A stretch of DNA of 64,000 bases from Bacillota bacterium (GTDB taxonomy: Bacteria; Bacillota; Clostridia; Lachnospirales; Lachnospiraceae), in the NCBI GenBank assembly GCA_023386315.1, contig JAEWJZ010000004.1, positions 68,250-132,249 on the forward strand. The letters are read 5' to 3'. Numbering within the stretch: position 1 is the first letter of the stretch; every line of letters begins with the position of its first letter. Both the position numbers and the translations under genes were made by a program. The notes below the pieces were generated by a model. That model did no database searches, had not been told where the DNA came from, and saw only the letters and a program-made list of their open reading frames with translations. Positions 23,899-31,993 of this stretch are shown piece after piece.

Positions 23899-25743
23899 CT
23901 ATTCTTCTGTAATCAGCTGTATAATCTGATCCTTTTGTGTACATTCTTTCAGCCTGGACAGAAATCCGGGTTCCATGAGTTTTTTGGAAAGAGCAGAGAG
24001 CAGTTTTAAATGAACATCGTCTTCTTTCTCTCCCACAGCAATCATAAAAACGGCATATACCGGTTCTCCATCTGAAGAATCAAAAGAAATTCCATTCTTT
24101 GATATCCCGACAGCGACTCTTGGCACTCGAACTGACTGTGATTTTCCATGGGGAATCGCTATGCCGCTGCCAAATGCCGTAGAAGAGATCTCTTCCCGCT
24201 TCATAATCTCTTTTTTAAAAGCCTCTGCATCCTGCAGAACACCATCTGCATAAAGCATTGCCACCATCTCATCGATGATCTCCTCTTTCCCGGTATTTAC
24301 AAGAGAAAGGCATATTGTCTCTTCTTTCAGTAACGAATCCGGTAAGATATCATCATCAGCATTCCATACAGCCGTATCTTTTTTTGCAATCGGAGTCACA
24401 AATATGTAAAGAACTGCCCCAATAAAAGAGCCAAGCAGTATACAAAGTACCCATACAGCCGGTTTATTCACCAGACCAAGAATCAGGAAACCTCCATGAG
24501 GCGCCGGCACTTCAATCTTCATCAGATAAGTGGAAACAGCCGAAATAGATGAGCTTAACATGAGAATTGGAATTACTTTTAACGGATTCTTCGCCGCAAA
24601 GGGAATGGCTCCCTCCGTTATATGAGTGAAACCCAGAACATAATTAACCAGAGCTGCAGTCCGGTCCTCCTCCGAAAACCGGTTTTTCTTAAGGGTGGCT
24701 GCAATGGCCAGAACCAGAGGAGGCGTAATGCAGGCAGCCGAAACACCTGCCATAAAATAGTAATTTCCCTGTCCAAGAAGAACGGTTCCTGTTACATAAG
24801 CGGCTTTATTAACCGGACCTCCCATATCAAATCCACACATGCAGCCAATAACAATTCCCAGGAGAACCGGACTGGTATTCTGAATCTTTGATAATGCCGC
24901 CATCATCCACTGGTTAAGGGCCGCACAGGGCTGGGCAAAGAGCATCATCAGGATGCCTACACCTCCAATGGTGACGATAGGAACAATAAAAATAGACTTC
25001 AGCCCTTCCAGCTGTCTTGGAAGTCTTCTTAAGGAACTGACTACTCCCTGGGAAAGATATCCCGATAAAAATCCGGCGACAATTCCACCAAGAAATCCCG
25101 CATCAGTACCAGCTGCAATGGCACCTCCCACCAGACCGGCCAGGAGTCCCGGGCGCCCGCCGATGGACTGGGCGATAAAACCACTGAGAACTGTGACCAT
25201 CAATCCCATGGAATAACCACCTACTGATTTGATCATCGCAGCAACCGCGTTGTACTGTTCTGACTTCGGATCAAAGGAATAAATGCCCCATAAAAAAGAA
25301 ACAGCAGTCAGAACACCTCCCGCTACGACCAGTGGAAGCATGTGGGAAACACCGTTCATCAGGTGCTTATAGATCTGACGGGCGGTATTTTGATTCTGAC
25401 TGGGGGCCAGATTATGAATTGCGGTCCCTTTTCTGACAGGCACCTTTCCATCCAGGCATGCCTTTACCAGTTCCTCCGCCTTACTGACTCCATCCCCCAC
25501 CGATACCTCCAGAACCGGCTTGCCATTAAAGCGCTCTAAATCCACGCTTTTATCACTGGCAACAATAATTGCATCTGCTGCCCTGATATCTGCCTCAGTT
25601 AATGCATTTTCAATCCCGATTGCCCCGTTGGTTTCCACTTTGATCTGACACCCCAGTTTTCCAGCCGCCTCTTTTAAGGCCTTCTCAGCCATAAACGTAT
25701 GGGCGATTCCCGTAGGGCAGCCTGTAACTCCAAGTAAATTCAT
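23899..25743 (-). CDS. PTS fructose-type transporter, EIIBCA fusion
   Basis: This is a sugar-specific permease of the fructose family that takes up and phosphorylates a ketose. In its 614 residues the order is EIIB (1-98, phosphorylated C9 in LLGVTGCPTGIAHTFMAEKA), EIIC (about 130-450, around nine helices) and EIIA (about 475-614, phosphorylated H532 in GIAIPHGKSQSV). The B-C-A order differs from the A-B-C order of FruA. Both phosphorylation sites are intact. The start overlaps the kinase stop (ATGA-type overlap at 25740-25743). The sugar is fructose or a close relative such as tagatose. Confidence 0.93.
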   Translation of the reverse strand: MNLLGVTGCPTGIAHTFMAEKALKEAAGKLGCQIKVETNGAIGIENALTEADIRAADAIIVASDKSVDLERFNGKPVLEVSVGDGVSKAEELVKACLDGKVPVRKGTAIHNLAPSQNQNTARQIYKHLMNGVSHMLPLVVAGGVLTAVSFLWGIYSFDPKSEQYNAVAAMIKSVGGYSMGLMVTVLSGFIAQSIGGRPGLLAGLVGGAIAAGTDAGFLGGIVAGFLSGYLSQGVVSSLRRLPRQLEGLKSIFIVPIVTIGGVGILMMLFAQPCAALNQWMMAALSKIQNTSPVLLGIVIGCMCGFDMGGPVNKAAYVTGTVLLGQGNYYFMAGVSAACITPPLVLAIAATLKKNRFSEEDRTAALVNYVLGFTHITEGAIPFAAKNPLKVIPILMLSSSISAVSTYLMKIEVPAPHGGFLILGLVNKPAVWVLCILLGSFIGAVLYIFVTPIAKKDTAVWNADDDILPDSLLKEETICLSLVNTGKEEIIDEMVAMLYADGVLQDAEAFKKEIMKREEISSTAFGSGIAIPHGKSQSVRVPRVAVGISKNGISFDSSDGEPVYAVFMIAVGEKEDDVHLKLLSALSKKLMEPGFLSRLKECTQKDQIIQLITEE

Positions 25744-26666
25744 ACTCCCTCCACCTTTCTCACAATAATCTCTTTTGCATAGTTCTCAACTTTATCCATT
25801 AAACCCAGTCCGCTGCTCTCTGCCACATTGGCCCCTACCGCTGCGGACCGCCTTAATGCTCCCTCAATCTCATATGGCTGCTTCAGCCATATACTTAAAA
25901 AACCTGCAAGTGCCGCGTCACCGGCACAGGCTGAGCTTACCAGCTGAATTTTCTTAGTTCCTGCATGGTAAAGCTCACTGCCGTTATAAAAGTAGGACCC
26001 CCGTTCGCCTAAAGTCAGAAGGATATTTCTGGCGCCGCTTTCATGGAGATCCTTAAGAACATCCGTTACATCTGCCTCATCCCTCATTACAATTCCAAAG
26101 ATATCCTTAATCTCTTCGTCGTTGGGTTTAATCAGATACGGGCGGCATCCCATTAAATCTTTTAAATAGGAAGAGCTGATATCCAGAATAACAGCCGCCT
26201 GCTTCTTTCTGCAGATCTCCATCACCTCATCATAAAAGGTATCCTTAAGCCCTTTTGGAAGGCTTCCGCTGATAATTAACGTATCCATATCGTTAAGCGT
26301 CTCCATCAGCCTGCACAAATTCTTCTGCTTCTTTGGGGAAACATAGGAACCTTCATTTACAAACTTATACTCTTCGGTTCCGTCATTTAAAAAAATGTTG
26401 ATTCTGGTGGTATCGTCCACCCAGACCGGATACACTTTAATCCCCCGCTTCCGGGTCTCATCAACAATATACTTCCCGGAAAACCCGCCGAAAAAGCCAA
26501 GAACAGCGGACTGTGTCTGAAACCGCTTCAGACAGTAACTGACATTTAACCCCTTTCCGTTGGGTGTATATACTGCATCAAAAGTACGGTTCACCACCTT
26601 TCCCATAATTCCATAAGACGAGATATTCATATCAATCGCCGGATTTGCTGTCAATGTATAGATCAC
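25740..26666 (-). CDS. 1-phosphofructokinase family hexose kinase (PfkB)
   Basis: This kinase phosphorylates a ketose monophosphate to the bisphosphate using ATP. The 308 residues have the PfkB N-terminal motif NGKGLNVSYCLKRF (38-51) and the C-terminal anion-hole and catalytic motif SACAGDAALAGFL (about 244-256, catalytic Asp in AGD). FruK (fructose 1-phosphate) and LacC (tagatose 6-phosphate) are both close. The fructose-type PTS next to it makes the first more likely. It is first of a three-gene operon kinase-PTS-aldolase controlled from the region at 26711-26754. Confidence 0.9.
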   Translation of the reverse strand: MIYTLTANPAIDMNISSYGIMGKVVNRTFDAVYTPNGKGLNVSYCLKRFQTQSAVLGFFGGFSGKYIVDETRKRGIKVYPVWVDDTTRINIFLNDGTEEYKFVNEGSYVSPKKQKNLCRLMETLNDMDTLIISGSLPKGLKDTFYDEVMEICRKKQAAVILDISSSYLKDLMGCRPYLIKPNDEEIKDIFGIVMRDEADVTDVLKDLHESGARNILLTLGERGSYFYNGSELYHAGTKKIQLVSSACAGDAALAGFLSIWLKQPYEIEGALRRSAAVGANVAESSGLGLMDKVENYAKEIIVRKVEGV

Positions 26667-26710
26667 CTTATTCCACCTCTCTTTTCTATGAAAACCCCTG
26701 CTTGTCTGTT

Positions 26711-26754
26711 ATTATAGAGAAAATATCGGTGAAAATCTTTTCAGTTTCTGAAAA
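26711..26754 (-). promoter_or_regulatory. Promoter and probable RpiR operator of the ketose PTS operon
   Basis: A minus-strand TATAAT lies at 26711-26716, about 45 bases upstream of the kinase gene. A perfect 7-bp inverted repeat, TTTTCAGTTTCTGAAAA (26738-26754), covers its -35 region. GAAA/TTTC palindromes are common operators of RpiR-family regulators, and an RpiR gene is immediately upstream, so I read this as its target. Confidence 0.55.
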
Positions 26755-26817
26755 CTGCTGTATCTGATCCCCTGACCGTTCTGTGCCTGGCCACAGGCTT
26801 GCAATTCCACTAAAATA

Positions 26818-26850
26818 CGCTGGAATACCAGAAAATCAGGTGCTCCAGCG
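26818..26850 (-). terminator. Hairpin after the RpiR gene
   Basis: CGCTGGA pairs with TCCAGCG, with an inner ACC/GGT, 14 bases past the rpiR-type stop codon. The stretch after it on the minus strand is T-rich but short, so it may be a weak terminator. Confidence 0.55.
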
Positions 26851-26863
26851 TCTATGTAACCGG

Positions 26864-27640
26864 TCAGGAATAAGTTGACATATAATCTATGATAATTCTG
26901 CAGATCATATACAGTGGAATCCTCGAAGAGACCTCAAATTCCTTAATGGCCTGATGAGAATGCTTAAACCCTACCAGAGAAATCTTACTGCATGACAGTA
27001 ACCTGGACTTAGGATTGCAGCAGCATGAAATTACGCAGTTCCCCTTCTGGTGGGCTGTGACAGCCGAAGAAACCAGCTCCGGAGTCTGTCCGTTCAAAGA
27101 TAAAATAAACAGAACATCCCGCTCTTTCAGCTTCGAAGCCTTCACCTGCATGATATTGGGATCATCCGTAAAGAAAACATCATAATCCAAAAGCTGTAAT
27201 TTTAATGAAAACTCCTGACCAACATAGGTGGTGAGGCCTCTGGCAAACACTGATATCTGATGTGCCTCCTTTAAACACTGAATGACTGCCAGAATATCCG
27301 TCAGTGAAATCCGTTCATGTACAGCCTGAGCCTCAATGAGTGTTTTATTAAAAAGCTCATTCATGCTCTGAATCTCTTCACTTCTCGCCTTATTCCCGGA
27401 GCGGTACCTTAATTCATTAAATCCATTCAGGCCGCACTTACGAATGGCTCTTGATACCGTAGAGGGTGAAGAGTAAGTATCAAATGCAATATCAACAATG
27501 GACATTGCATGAAGAGTGTTCTCATGGCTGTTGATAAAATTAATAATTTCCAGTTCTGTCTTTGTCAGATTTTCTATTATATCTGAGTCAAGTGAGATAA
27601 TTATGAAAACCTCCCCCTTTCCATACCTTTGCAGTCGCAT
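26864..27640 (-). CDS. RpiR/MurR family transcriptional regulator (start uncertain)
   Basis: This is a sugar-phosphate-responsive regulator with an N-terminal helix-turn-helix (IVDIAFDTYSSPSTVSRAIRKCGLNGF) and a C-terminal SIS domain that binds phosphosugars. The longest frame starts with an ATG at 27640, but no ribosome site precedes that. A strong GGGGGAGG (27611-27618) sits inside the frame, followed by no ATG, GTG or TTG; an ATA or ATT about 5-8 bases after it would start near SLDSDIIENL. The true start may therefore be non-canonical, at about 27603-27606. It probably controls the adjacent PTS operon. Confidence 0.85.
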   Translation of the reverse strand: MRLQRYGKGEVFIIISLDSDIIENLTKTELEIINFINSHENTLHAMSIVDIAFDTYSSPSTVSRAIRKCGLNGFNELRYRSGNKARSEEIQSMNELFNKTLIEAQAVHERISLTDILAVIQCLKEAHQISVFARGLTTYVGQEFSLKLQLLDYDVFFTDDPNIMQVKASKLKERDVLFILSLNGQTPELVSSAVTAHQKGNCVISCCCNPKSRLLSCSKISLVGFKHSHQAIKEFEVSSRIPLYMICRIIIDYMSTYS

Positions 27641-27649
27641 AAATGCAAC
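27634..27649. promoter_or_regulatory. XRE-type operator copy, between small XRE gene and RpiR gene
   Basis: GTCGCATAAATGCAAC is a one-mismatch form of the palindrome GTTGCA-N4-TGCAAC. It begins one base past the stop of the small XRE gene, at the 5' end of the RpiR frame. It is one of four copies near XRE genes in this window. Confidence 0.5.
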
Positions 27650-27865
27650 TTAACGGGCAAAAAAAATTCTTGCAGCCTCTTCTTTCGTCAGCGGGATCAT
27701 CTTCATAATTTTGTTCATCTCTTCTACCGTAAATGTATTGCCTTTCCTCTTCATCTTACGATAAAATGTACATCTGCTTACTCCGATGGCATCTGCAATC
27801 GCTTCCTGAGTCAATGCTGACTCTGCCATCTTCTCCTTTAACATTTGTATATTCAAATAATACAC
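27650..27865 (-). CDS. Small XRE/phage-type helix-turn-helix protein
   Basis: The protein of about 70 residues is almost entirely one helix-turn-helix domain: ESALTQEAIADAIGVSRCTF, then YRKMKRKGNTFTVEEMNKIMKMIPLTKEE. This resembles short phage-derived XRE repressors. The start is a GTG at 27865 or, more likely, a TTG at 27856 that lies 7 bases after AAAGGGG. An operator-like palindrome (27875-27890) lies just upstream and another just after the stop, suggesting autoregulation and control of the RpiR gene downstream. Its relation to the PTS operon is unclear. Confidence 0.75.
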   Translation of the reverse strand: MYYLNIQMLKEKMAESALTQEAIADAIGVSRCTFYRKMKRKGNTFTVEEMNKIMKMIPLTKEEAARIFFAR

Positions 27866-27874
27866 CCCTTTCCA

Positions 27875-27890
27875 GTTGCATTAATGCTAC
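27875..27890. promoter_or_regulatory. XRE-type operator copy upstream of the small XRE gene
   Basis: GTTGCATTAATGCTAC fits GTTGCA-N4-TGCAAC with one mismatch. It lies about 10 bases upstream of the small XRE gene start, overlapping its probable leader or ribosome site. Confidence 0.5.
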
Positions 27891-27961
27891 TATTGTAATA
27901 TAAGAATAGCTCATAGGAATTAAAAAGTCAATATGCAAATCGCAGAAATGCATCTATTGTC

Positions 27962-27991
27962 GTTGCATTTTTGCAACATTGATGATATGAT
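27962..27991 (+). promoter_or_regulatory. Promoter with perfect XRE operator (first copy)
   Basis: The perfect palindrome GTTGCATTTTTGCAAC (27962-27977) contains the -35 hexamer TTGCAT (27963-27968), which is 17 bases from the -10 TATGAT (27986-27991). A protein bound to it would block RNA polymerase. The same arrangement is repeated upstream of the paralogue at 36038. Confidence 0.75.
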
Positions 27992-28021
27992 ACCTATAGG
28001 ATACATTCAGGAGGTATGAAC

Positions 28022-28525
28022 ATGTCAGTTACTGGTCAGAGAATAAAAGAAAGAAGAACTCAATTAGAGATGAGCGCAGACGATGTAGCCGCCCGGTTAG
28101 GCGTTTCAAGGTCTACGATTTTCAGATATGAGAACGGACACATCGGGAAGGTTCCCGCTAATGTTTTAGAAAAACTGGCGGGCATTCTTAAAACTACTCC
28201 AGCTTATTTAATGGGCTGGCAGGATGAGAGCGCTGAATATCAGTATTCAGGCTGGAATGGACCTGCAGATTCAGCCGTCGAAAGCTTATTCAGAGAAGAT
28301 GGCGGCAAGGGTTACCACACAGATGGTGAGTTGGAAACTGTTATTCAAAAAGCTCATCCGGACGACAGGAAAAAGATCACTGCCATGGCGAAGCTATACT
28401 TCACCCTGACAGATTCCGGGAAAAGAAAAGCCTATGATTATCTCATTGATTTGTCCGAACAGCCAAAATACCGGAAGCAGTATCATGACGCCGTTTTTCA
28501 GGTTGTGGAAGAAGAAAAAGAATAA
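28022..28525 (+). CDS. XRE family transcriptional regulator, paralogue 1
   Basis: This repressor-like protein has a Cro/CI helix-turn-helix at the N-terminus: MSADDVAARLGVSRSTIFRY, with KVPANVLEKLAGILKTTPAYLMG after it. A C-terminal region of unknown fold follows (about 75-167) and ends with an Asp/Lys-rich helix. I take the ATG at 28022, 7 bases after AGGAGG, over the ATG at 28016, which is only one base from it. The N-terminal 65 residues are about 80% identical to the protein at 36038. A perfect operator overlaps its own promoter, which implies autorepression. It has no peptidase motif. Confidence 0.88.
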   Translation: MSVTGQRIKERRTQLEMSADDVAARLGVSRSTIFRYENGHIGKVPANVLEKLAGILKTTPAYLMGWQDESAEYQYSGWNGPADSAVESLFREDGGKGYHTDGELETVIQKAHPDDRKKITAMAKLYFTLTDSGKRKAYDYLIDLSEQPKYRKQYHDAVFQVVEEEKE

Positions 28526-28674
28526 ATTAATCCAGCTGTTCCATTTAAATTTTATATCAGTAAAAAATCTTGCTCCTGGTAATAAAATCTTGCTGATTTG
28601 TAATTAATAGTATGATAAAATAAAATGTATTTTCCACACAAACAATACTATAGAAAAGCAGGAACAGTTGAACT

Positions 28675-30027
28675 ATGGAAGCAAAATTAGAAAAAAAATA
28701 TGGTTTATTTACAGCCATCGCGATGGTTGTAGGCATCGTTATTGGGAGCGGTGTATTTTTTAAAGCCGAAAAGATCCTGACTGCAACAGGGGGCAATTTA
28801 AAACAGGGCATTCTTGCGTGGATTATCGGCGGCATCATTATGATTTCCTGTGCATACACGTTTTCAGTCATGGCTACGAAGTACCAGTACATCAATGGTA
28901 TCGTAGATTATGCAGAAGCGACAGTAGGAAAAACTTATGCCTATTATGTGGGCAGTTTTATGGCAATCATCTATTATCCTACGATTACCGCAGTTCTTGC
29001 ATGGGTATCCGCACGGTACACCTGTGTAATCTTCGGTTTTTCCATAACCGGAGGAGAATGTATGACCATTGCCTGTCTTTACCTGATCTCCAGTTTTACA
29101 ATCAACGCTTTATCTCCGGTTTTAGCAGGCAAATTTCAGGTCAGCACTACTGTCATTAAGCTGATTCCTCTCTTTTTAATGGCAATTGTCGGAACGTTTA
29201 CCGGTCTACGCAACGGAATGACCACTTACAATTTTACTCATACCGTATCTGCAAGCACCTCCAACGGACTGTTTACAGCCATTGTAGCTGCCAGCTTTGC
29301 CTATGAGGGCTGGATTATCGCGACCTGTATCAATGCAGAACTTAAAAATGCAAAAAGGAATCTTCCCCTTGCTTTAATTTCCGGCACCTTAATCACCATG
29401 GCGGCGTACATCCTGTATTACATCGGGCTGGCAGGTACTGTTAAAAATGAAGTAATTATGGCAGGCGGGGAAGCCGGAGCCAAGCTGGCTTTTGAGACAG
29501 TTTTTACCTCAATCGGAGGCAACCTGTTATTTGTGTTTGTTATTATCTCCTGCCTGGGCACCTTAAACGGACTGATGCTTGGATGCACACGCGGAATCTA
29601 TTCTCTGGCAGCGAGAGGTCTGGGACCGAAACCTAAGGTTTTCAGCCAGGTAGATCCTATGACGAACATGCCTGTTAACTCTGCAATTTTAGGATTATTC
29701 CTCTGCGGCGTCTGGCTGTTTTATTTCTACGGAGCCAATCTGACTGCCAGCTGGTTTGGATTTTTCACCTTTGATTCTTCCGAACTGCCAATCGTCACTG
29801 TTTATGCATTGTACGTTCCTATTTTTATTAACTTCATGACAAAAGGCAAAGGACTTAACTTCTTTAACCGTATATTAATGCCCTGCTTATCCCTTGCAGG
29901 CTGCGTATTTATGATCATTGCAGCATGGTTTGCACACGGAATGGCTGTAGTTGCTTTTCTTACTGTTTTTTTTGTTGTTATGGTATTTAGCGCTCTGTTT
30001 TTAAAGAGAGCAAAACCCTCGTTTTAA
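28675..30027 (+). CDS. Amino acid permease, APC superfamily
   Basis: This is a membrane transporter for amino acids or related amines. The 450 residues form about 12 helices. It begins KKYGLFTAIAMVVGIVIGSG, the substrate-binding unwound first helix of APC transporters (G-I-V-I-G-S-G), and contains SFAYEGWIIATCINAELKNA, typical of LAT/serine-threonine-exchanger-like members. The substrate cannot be set from sequence. It is a single-gene unit ending at a convergent terminator. The upstream gap (28526-28674) holds an AT-rich promoter with TTGCTG and TATGAT-like boxes. Confidence 0.92.
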   Translation: MEAKLEKKYGLFTAIAMVVGIVIGSGVFFKAEKILTATGGNLKQGILAWIIGGIIMISCAYTFSVMATKYQYINGIVDYAEATVGKTYAYYVGSFMAIIYYPTITAVLAWVSARYTCVIFGFSITGGECMTIACLYLISSFTINALSPVLAGKFQVSTTVIKLIPLFLMAIVGTFTGLRNGMTTYNFTHTVSASTSNGLFTAIVAASFAYEGWIIATCINAELKNAKRNLPLALISGTLITMAAYILYYIGLAGTVKNEVIMAGGEAGAKLAFETVFTSIGGNLLFVFVIISCLGTLNGLMLGCTRGIYSLAARGLGPKPKVFSQVDPMTNMPVNSAILGLFLCGVWLFYFYGANLTASWFGFFTFDSSELPIVTVYALYVPIFINFMTKGKGLNFFNRILMPCLSLAGCVFMIIAAWFAHGMAVVAFLTVFFVVMVFSALFLKRAKPSF

Positions 30028-30092
30028 GATATGCATAACATCTGGGATAAAATCAAGTTGGTGGGAAGTCTTTTCCTGAAGTCATATTACTG

Positions 30093-30128
30093 TTTTGTTT
30101 CTGTGGATTACAATCCACAGAAACAAAA
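30093..30128. terminator. Bidirectional terminator between permease and GH43
   Basis: TTTTGTTTCTGTGGATT and its perfect complement form a 17-bp stem around two bases, with T/A runs at both ends. It lies between convergent genes. Confidence 0.88.
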
Positions 30129-30134
30129 AATAAT

Positions 30135-31991
30135 CTAACAATCACTGATCATAACATTCGTGAAGATTCTCCGCAGCTCTGGATTTAAATCACGTTCTGC
30201 AGACATATCAAAAACCGGTTTTTCATTCATATTAAAATGCACTCTGCGAATCCCGGAGCATCTCAGATGATGTGTAAGCGCATCTTCCGCATGATAAGCA
30301 ATCATCAGATTTCCTTCCGGATCTATGAAAAAAGAATTATGCCCGGAACCATATTCGCCTTCTACAGAATAGAAAGTAAGAACCGGAGTATTGCTCTTTT
30401 TCCAATTAGAAATCTGTAATAGGTCATCACCAGCTTTTGCGGTAAGCAGCCCCAAAGCATATGTATATCCATCTGCCGCACCTCCAGAGTAAGTAACATA
30501 TACGGTATCTCCTGCAACAAATGCATGTGGGCCCTCATTGTTAATAGTCCCCTCAACATTTTCCCACCCAAAAAGCGGTCTGGAAAGCAGCACAGGATCA
30601 CTGGTCAGTATCCACGGAGTCCTTTTATCTGCAGATGCAATATAAAGCATGGAACCACTGTCCAGTTTGGTACCTATATTTTCCCGGTAAGACCAGATCA
30701 TATAACCATTACTCCCGGCTTCCAGATAAGTCATGTCGAGAGAAATGCCATCTGTGGTCAACCAGGTTCCGTCCTTTTTCTGAATTCTCTTCGGTTCTTC
30801 CCAACTATCTGCATCTGGGATATGACCGCCTTTTTTGAGTTTCATTAAATGGCACTGCGGCCCCCATACTTTCCCTCCTACTGCAAACAAAATATAAAGC
30901 TCTCCACCTATCAGATGGAACTCCGGTGCCCAGAACGTCTGGATAAAATTACGTTTCTCGTCATAAGCCAGAATCAGCTGCTGCTTTATCCCTTCATCAA
31001 AAAGCCGATCGGGAACTTCGGCTTCCCTGACATATAGCCCTACATCATTCAAGTTATCATTGGTAGCTATAAAATAGTATTTGCCTTCCCATGGAAAAAT
31101 CATCGGATCGGCGAACCCCGTTGCTAACGGAAATGGATATTTACGGTCCGTAACAGTTCCGTTGATCGTATATTCTCCTGGCTTTTTAGAGTCTGGTCCC
31201 TCCAAATCCCACAATACTTTCTTCTGAACAGTGGAACCGTCCGAATAAACAGCTGTTGCCGTCACTTTGCTTAGTTCATTAAAAGAAGATACAGAGATAT
31301 GGTCCGGCACTATTATTTCAGTATTAAAAATTCGGCTCCATTTCTGAATAATGCGGTCACAGAGGCCGCTCCCAATTTTCACCACATTACCAGCAACTGC
31401 ACCTTTCGGACCATGTACGGCACCCCCTTCAATCAGTCCATTTATGGACTGCACAGCTGAAAAACCGGTCTGGCATATGATATCTTCTTCTGTCGTGATT
31501 TGAAAACATTTCCCATTCCTTGTTTTCCATGTAATATGATATTTTCCTTCAAAATTGTCATAAGTACATGTTACTGTTTTTATTTCTTCATCCGACCCCA
31601 GATCAAGCAGTCCGATATAATTAAACTCCATAAAATCTTCTGTAATCCAGTACAGAACTTTTCCAAAACTTTCTTCATCTGCACTGCCATCCTGATTCAC
31701 ACGAACAGCCATAATTCCATAATTCCCAGCCGCCATCTGAAATACCCATGGGTTTCTGAGTCCTTTGGGGTGAATGACGTTATCCTCTCCAATTGTACCC
31801 TCTGCAAACAGAATTCCATAATTCTGATTCAGTGCCTGAAATGACCGCCCATCTCTGCTCCATGCAAAATGAATGCTGCGTGCAAGTCCTTCCGGATACC
31901 TCTCTTCATCGGGCCGACGCGTATAGCTCAGTAAATCAGCCTCTTTTTGTCTGTAAATCTCCTCCATCTGTCTGACTCTCCCTCCATACAT
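30135..31991 (-). CDS. Glycoside hydrolase family 43 with an Ig-like domain
   Basis: This is probably an arabinosidase or xylosidase/galactosidase-type enzyme that removes pentose or galactose units from plant glycans. The 618 residues comprise an N-terminal GH43-like region (about 1-200), a bacterial Ig-like Big_4 domain (about 230-290, VTATAVYSDGSTVQKKVLWD) and a five-bladed GH43 propeller (about 290-618). The propeller has catalytic Asp in FADPMIFPWEGKYYF, a second Asp region in TTDGISLDMTYLE, and Glu in NNEGPHAFVAG. There is no signal peptide, so it acts inside the cell on imported oligosaccharides. It follows the GH42 gene by 2 bases. Confidence 0.87.
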   Translation of the reverse strand: MYGGRVRQMEEIYRQKEADLLSYTRRPDEERYPEGLARSIHFAWSRDGRSFQALNQNYGILFAEGTIGEDNVIHPKGLRNPWVFQMAAGNYGIMAVRVNQDGSADEESFGKVLYWITEDFMEFNYIGLLDLGSDEEIKTVTCTYDNFEGKYHITWKTRNGKCFQITTEEDIICQTGFSAVQSINGLIEGGAVHGPKGAVAGNVVKIGSGLCDRIIQKWSRIFNTEIIVPDHISVSSFNELSKVTATAVYSDGSTVQKKVLWDLEGPDSKKPGEYTINGTVTDRKYPFPLATGFADPMIFPWEGKYYFIATNDNLNDVGLYVREAEVPDRLFDEGIKQQLILAYDEKRNFIQTFWAPEFHLIGGELYILFAVGGKVWGPQCHLMKLKKGGHIPDADSWEEPKRIQKKDGTWLTTDGISLDMTYLEAGSNGYMIWSYRENIGTKLDSGSMLYIASADKRTPWILTSDPVLLSRPLFGWENVEGTINNEGPHAFVAGDTVYVTYSGGAADGYTYALGLLTAKAGDDLLQISNWKKSNTPVLTFYSVEGEYGSGHNSFFIDPEGNLMIAYHAEDALTHHLRCSGIRRVHFNMNEKPVFDMSAERDLNPELRRIFTNVMISDC

Positions 31992-31993
31992 CT

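Noticed and set aside
27962..27977. CRISPR or repeat array based on the repeated palindrome
   Set aside because: The copies are single, at promoters, and not regularly spaced. No cas genes are present in the window.
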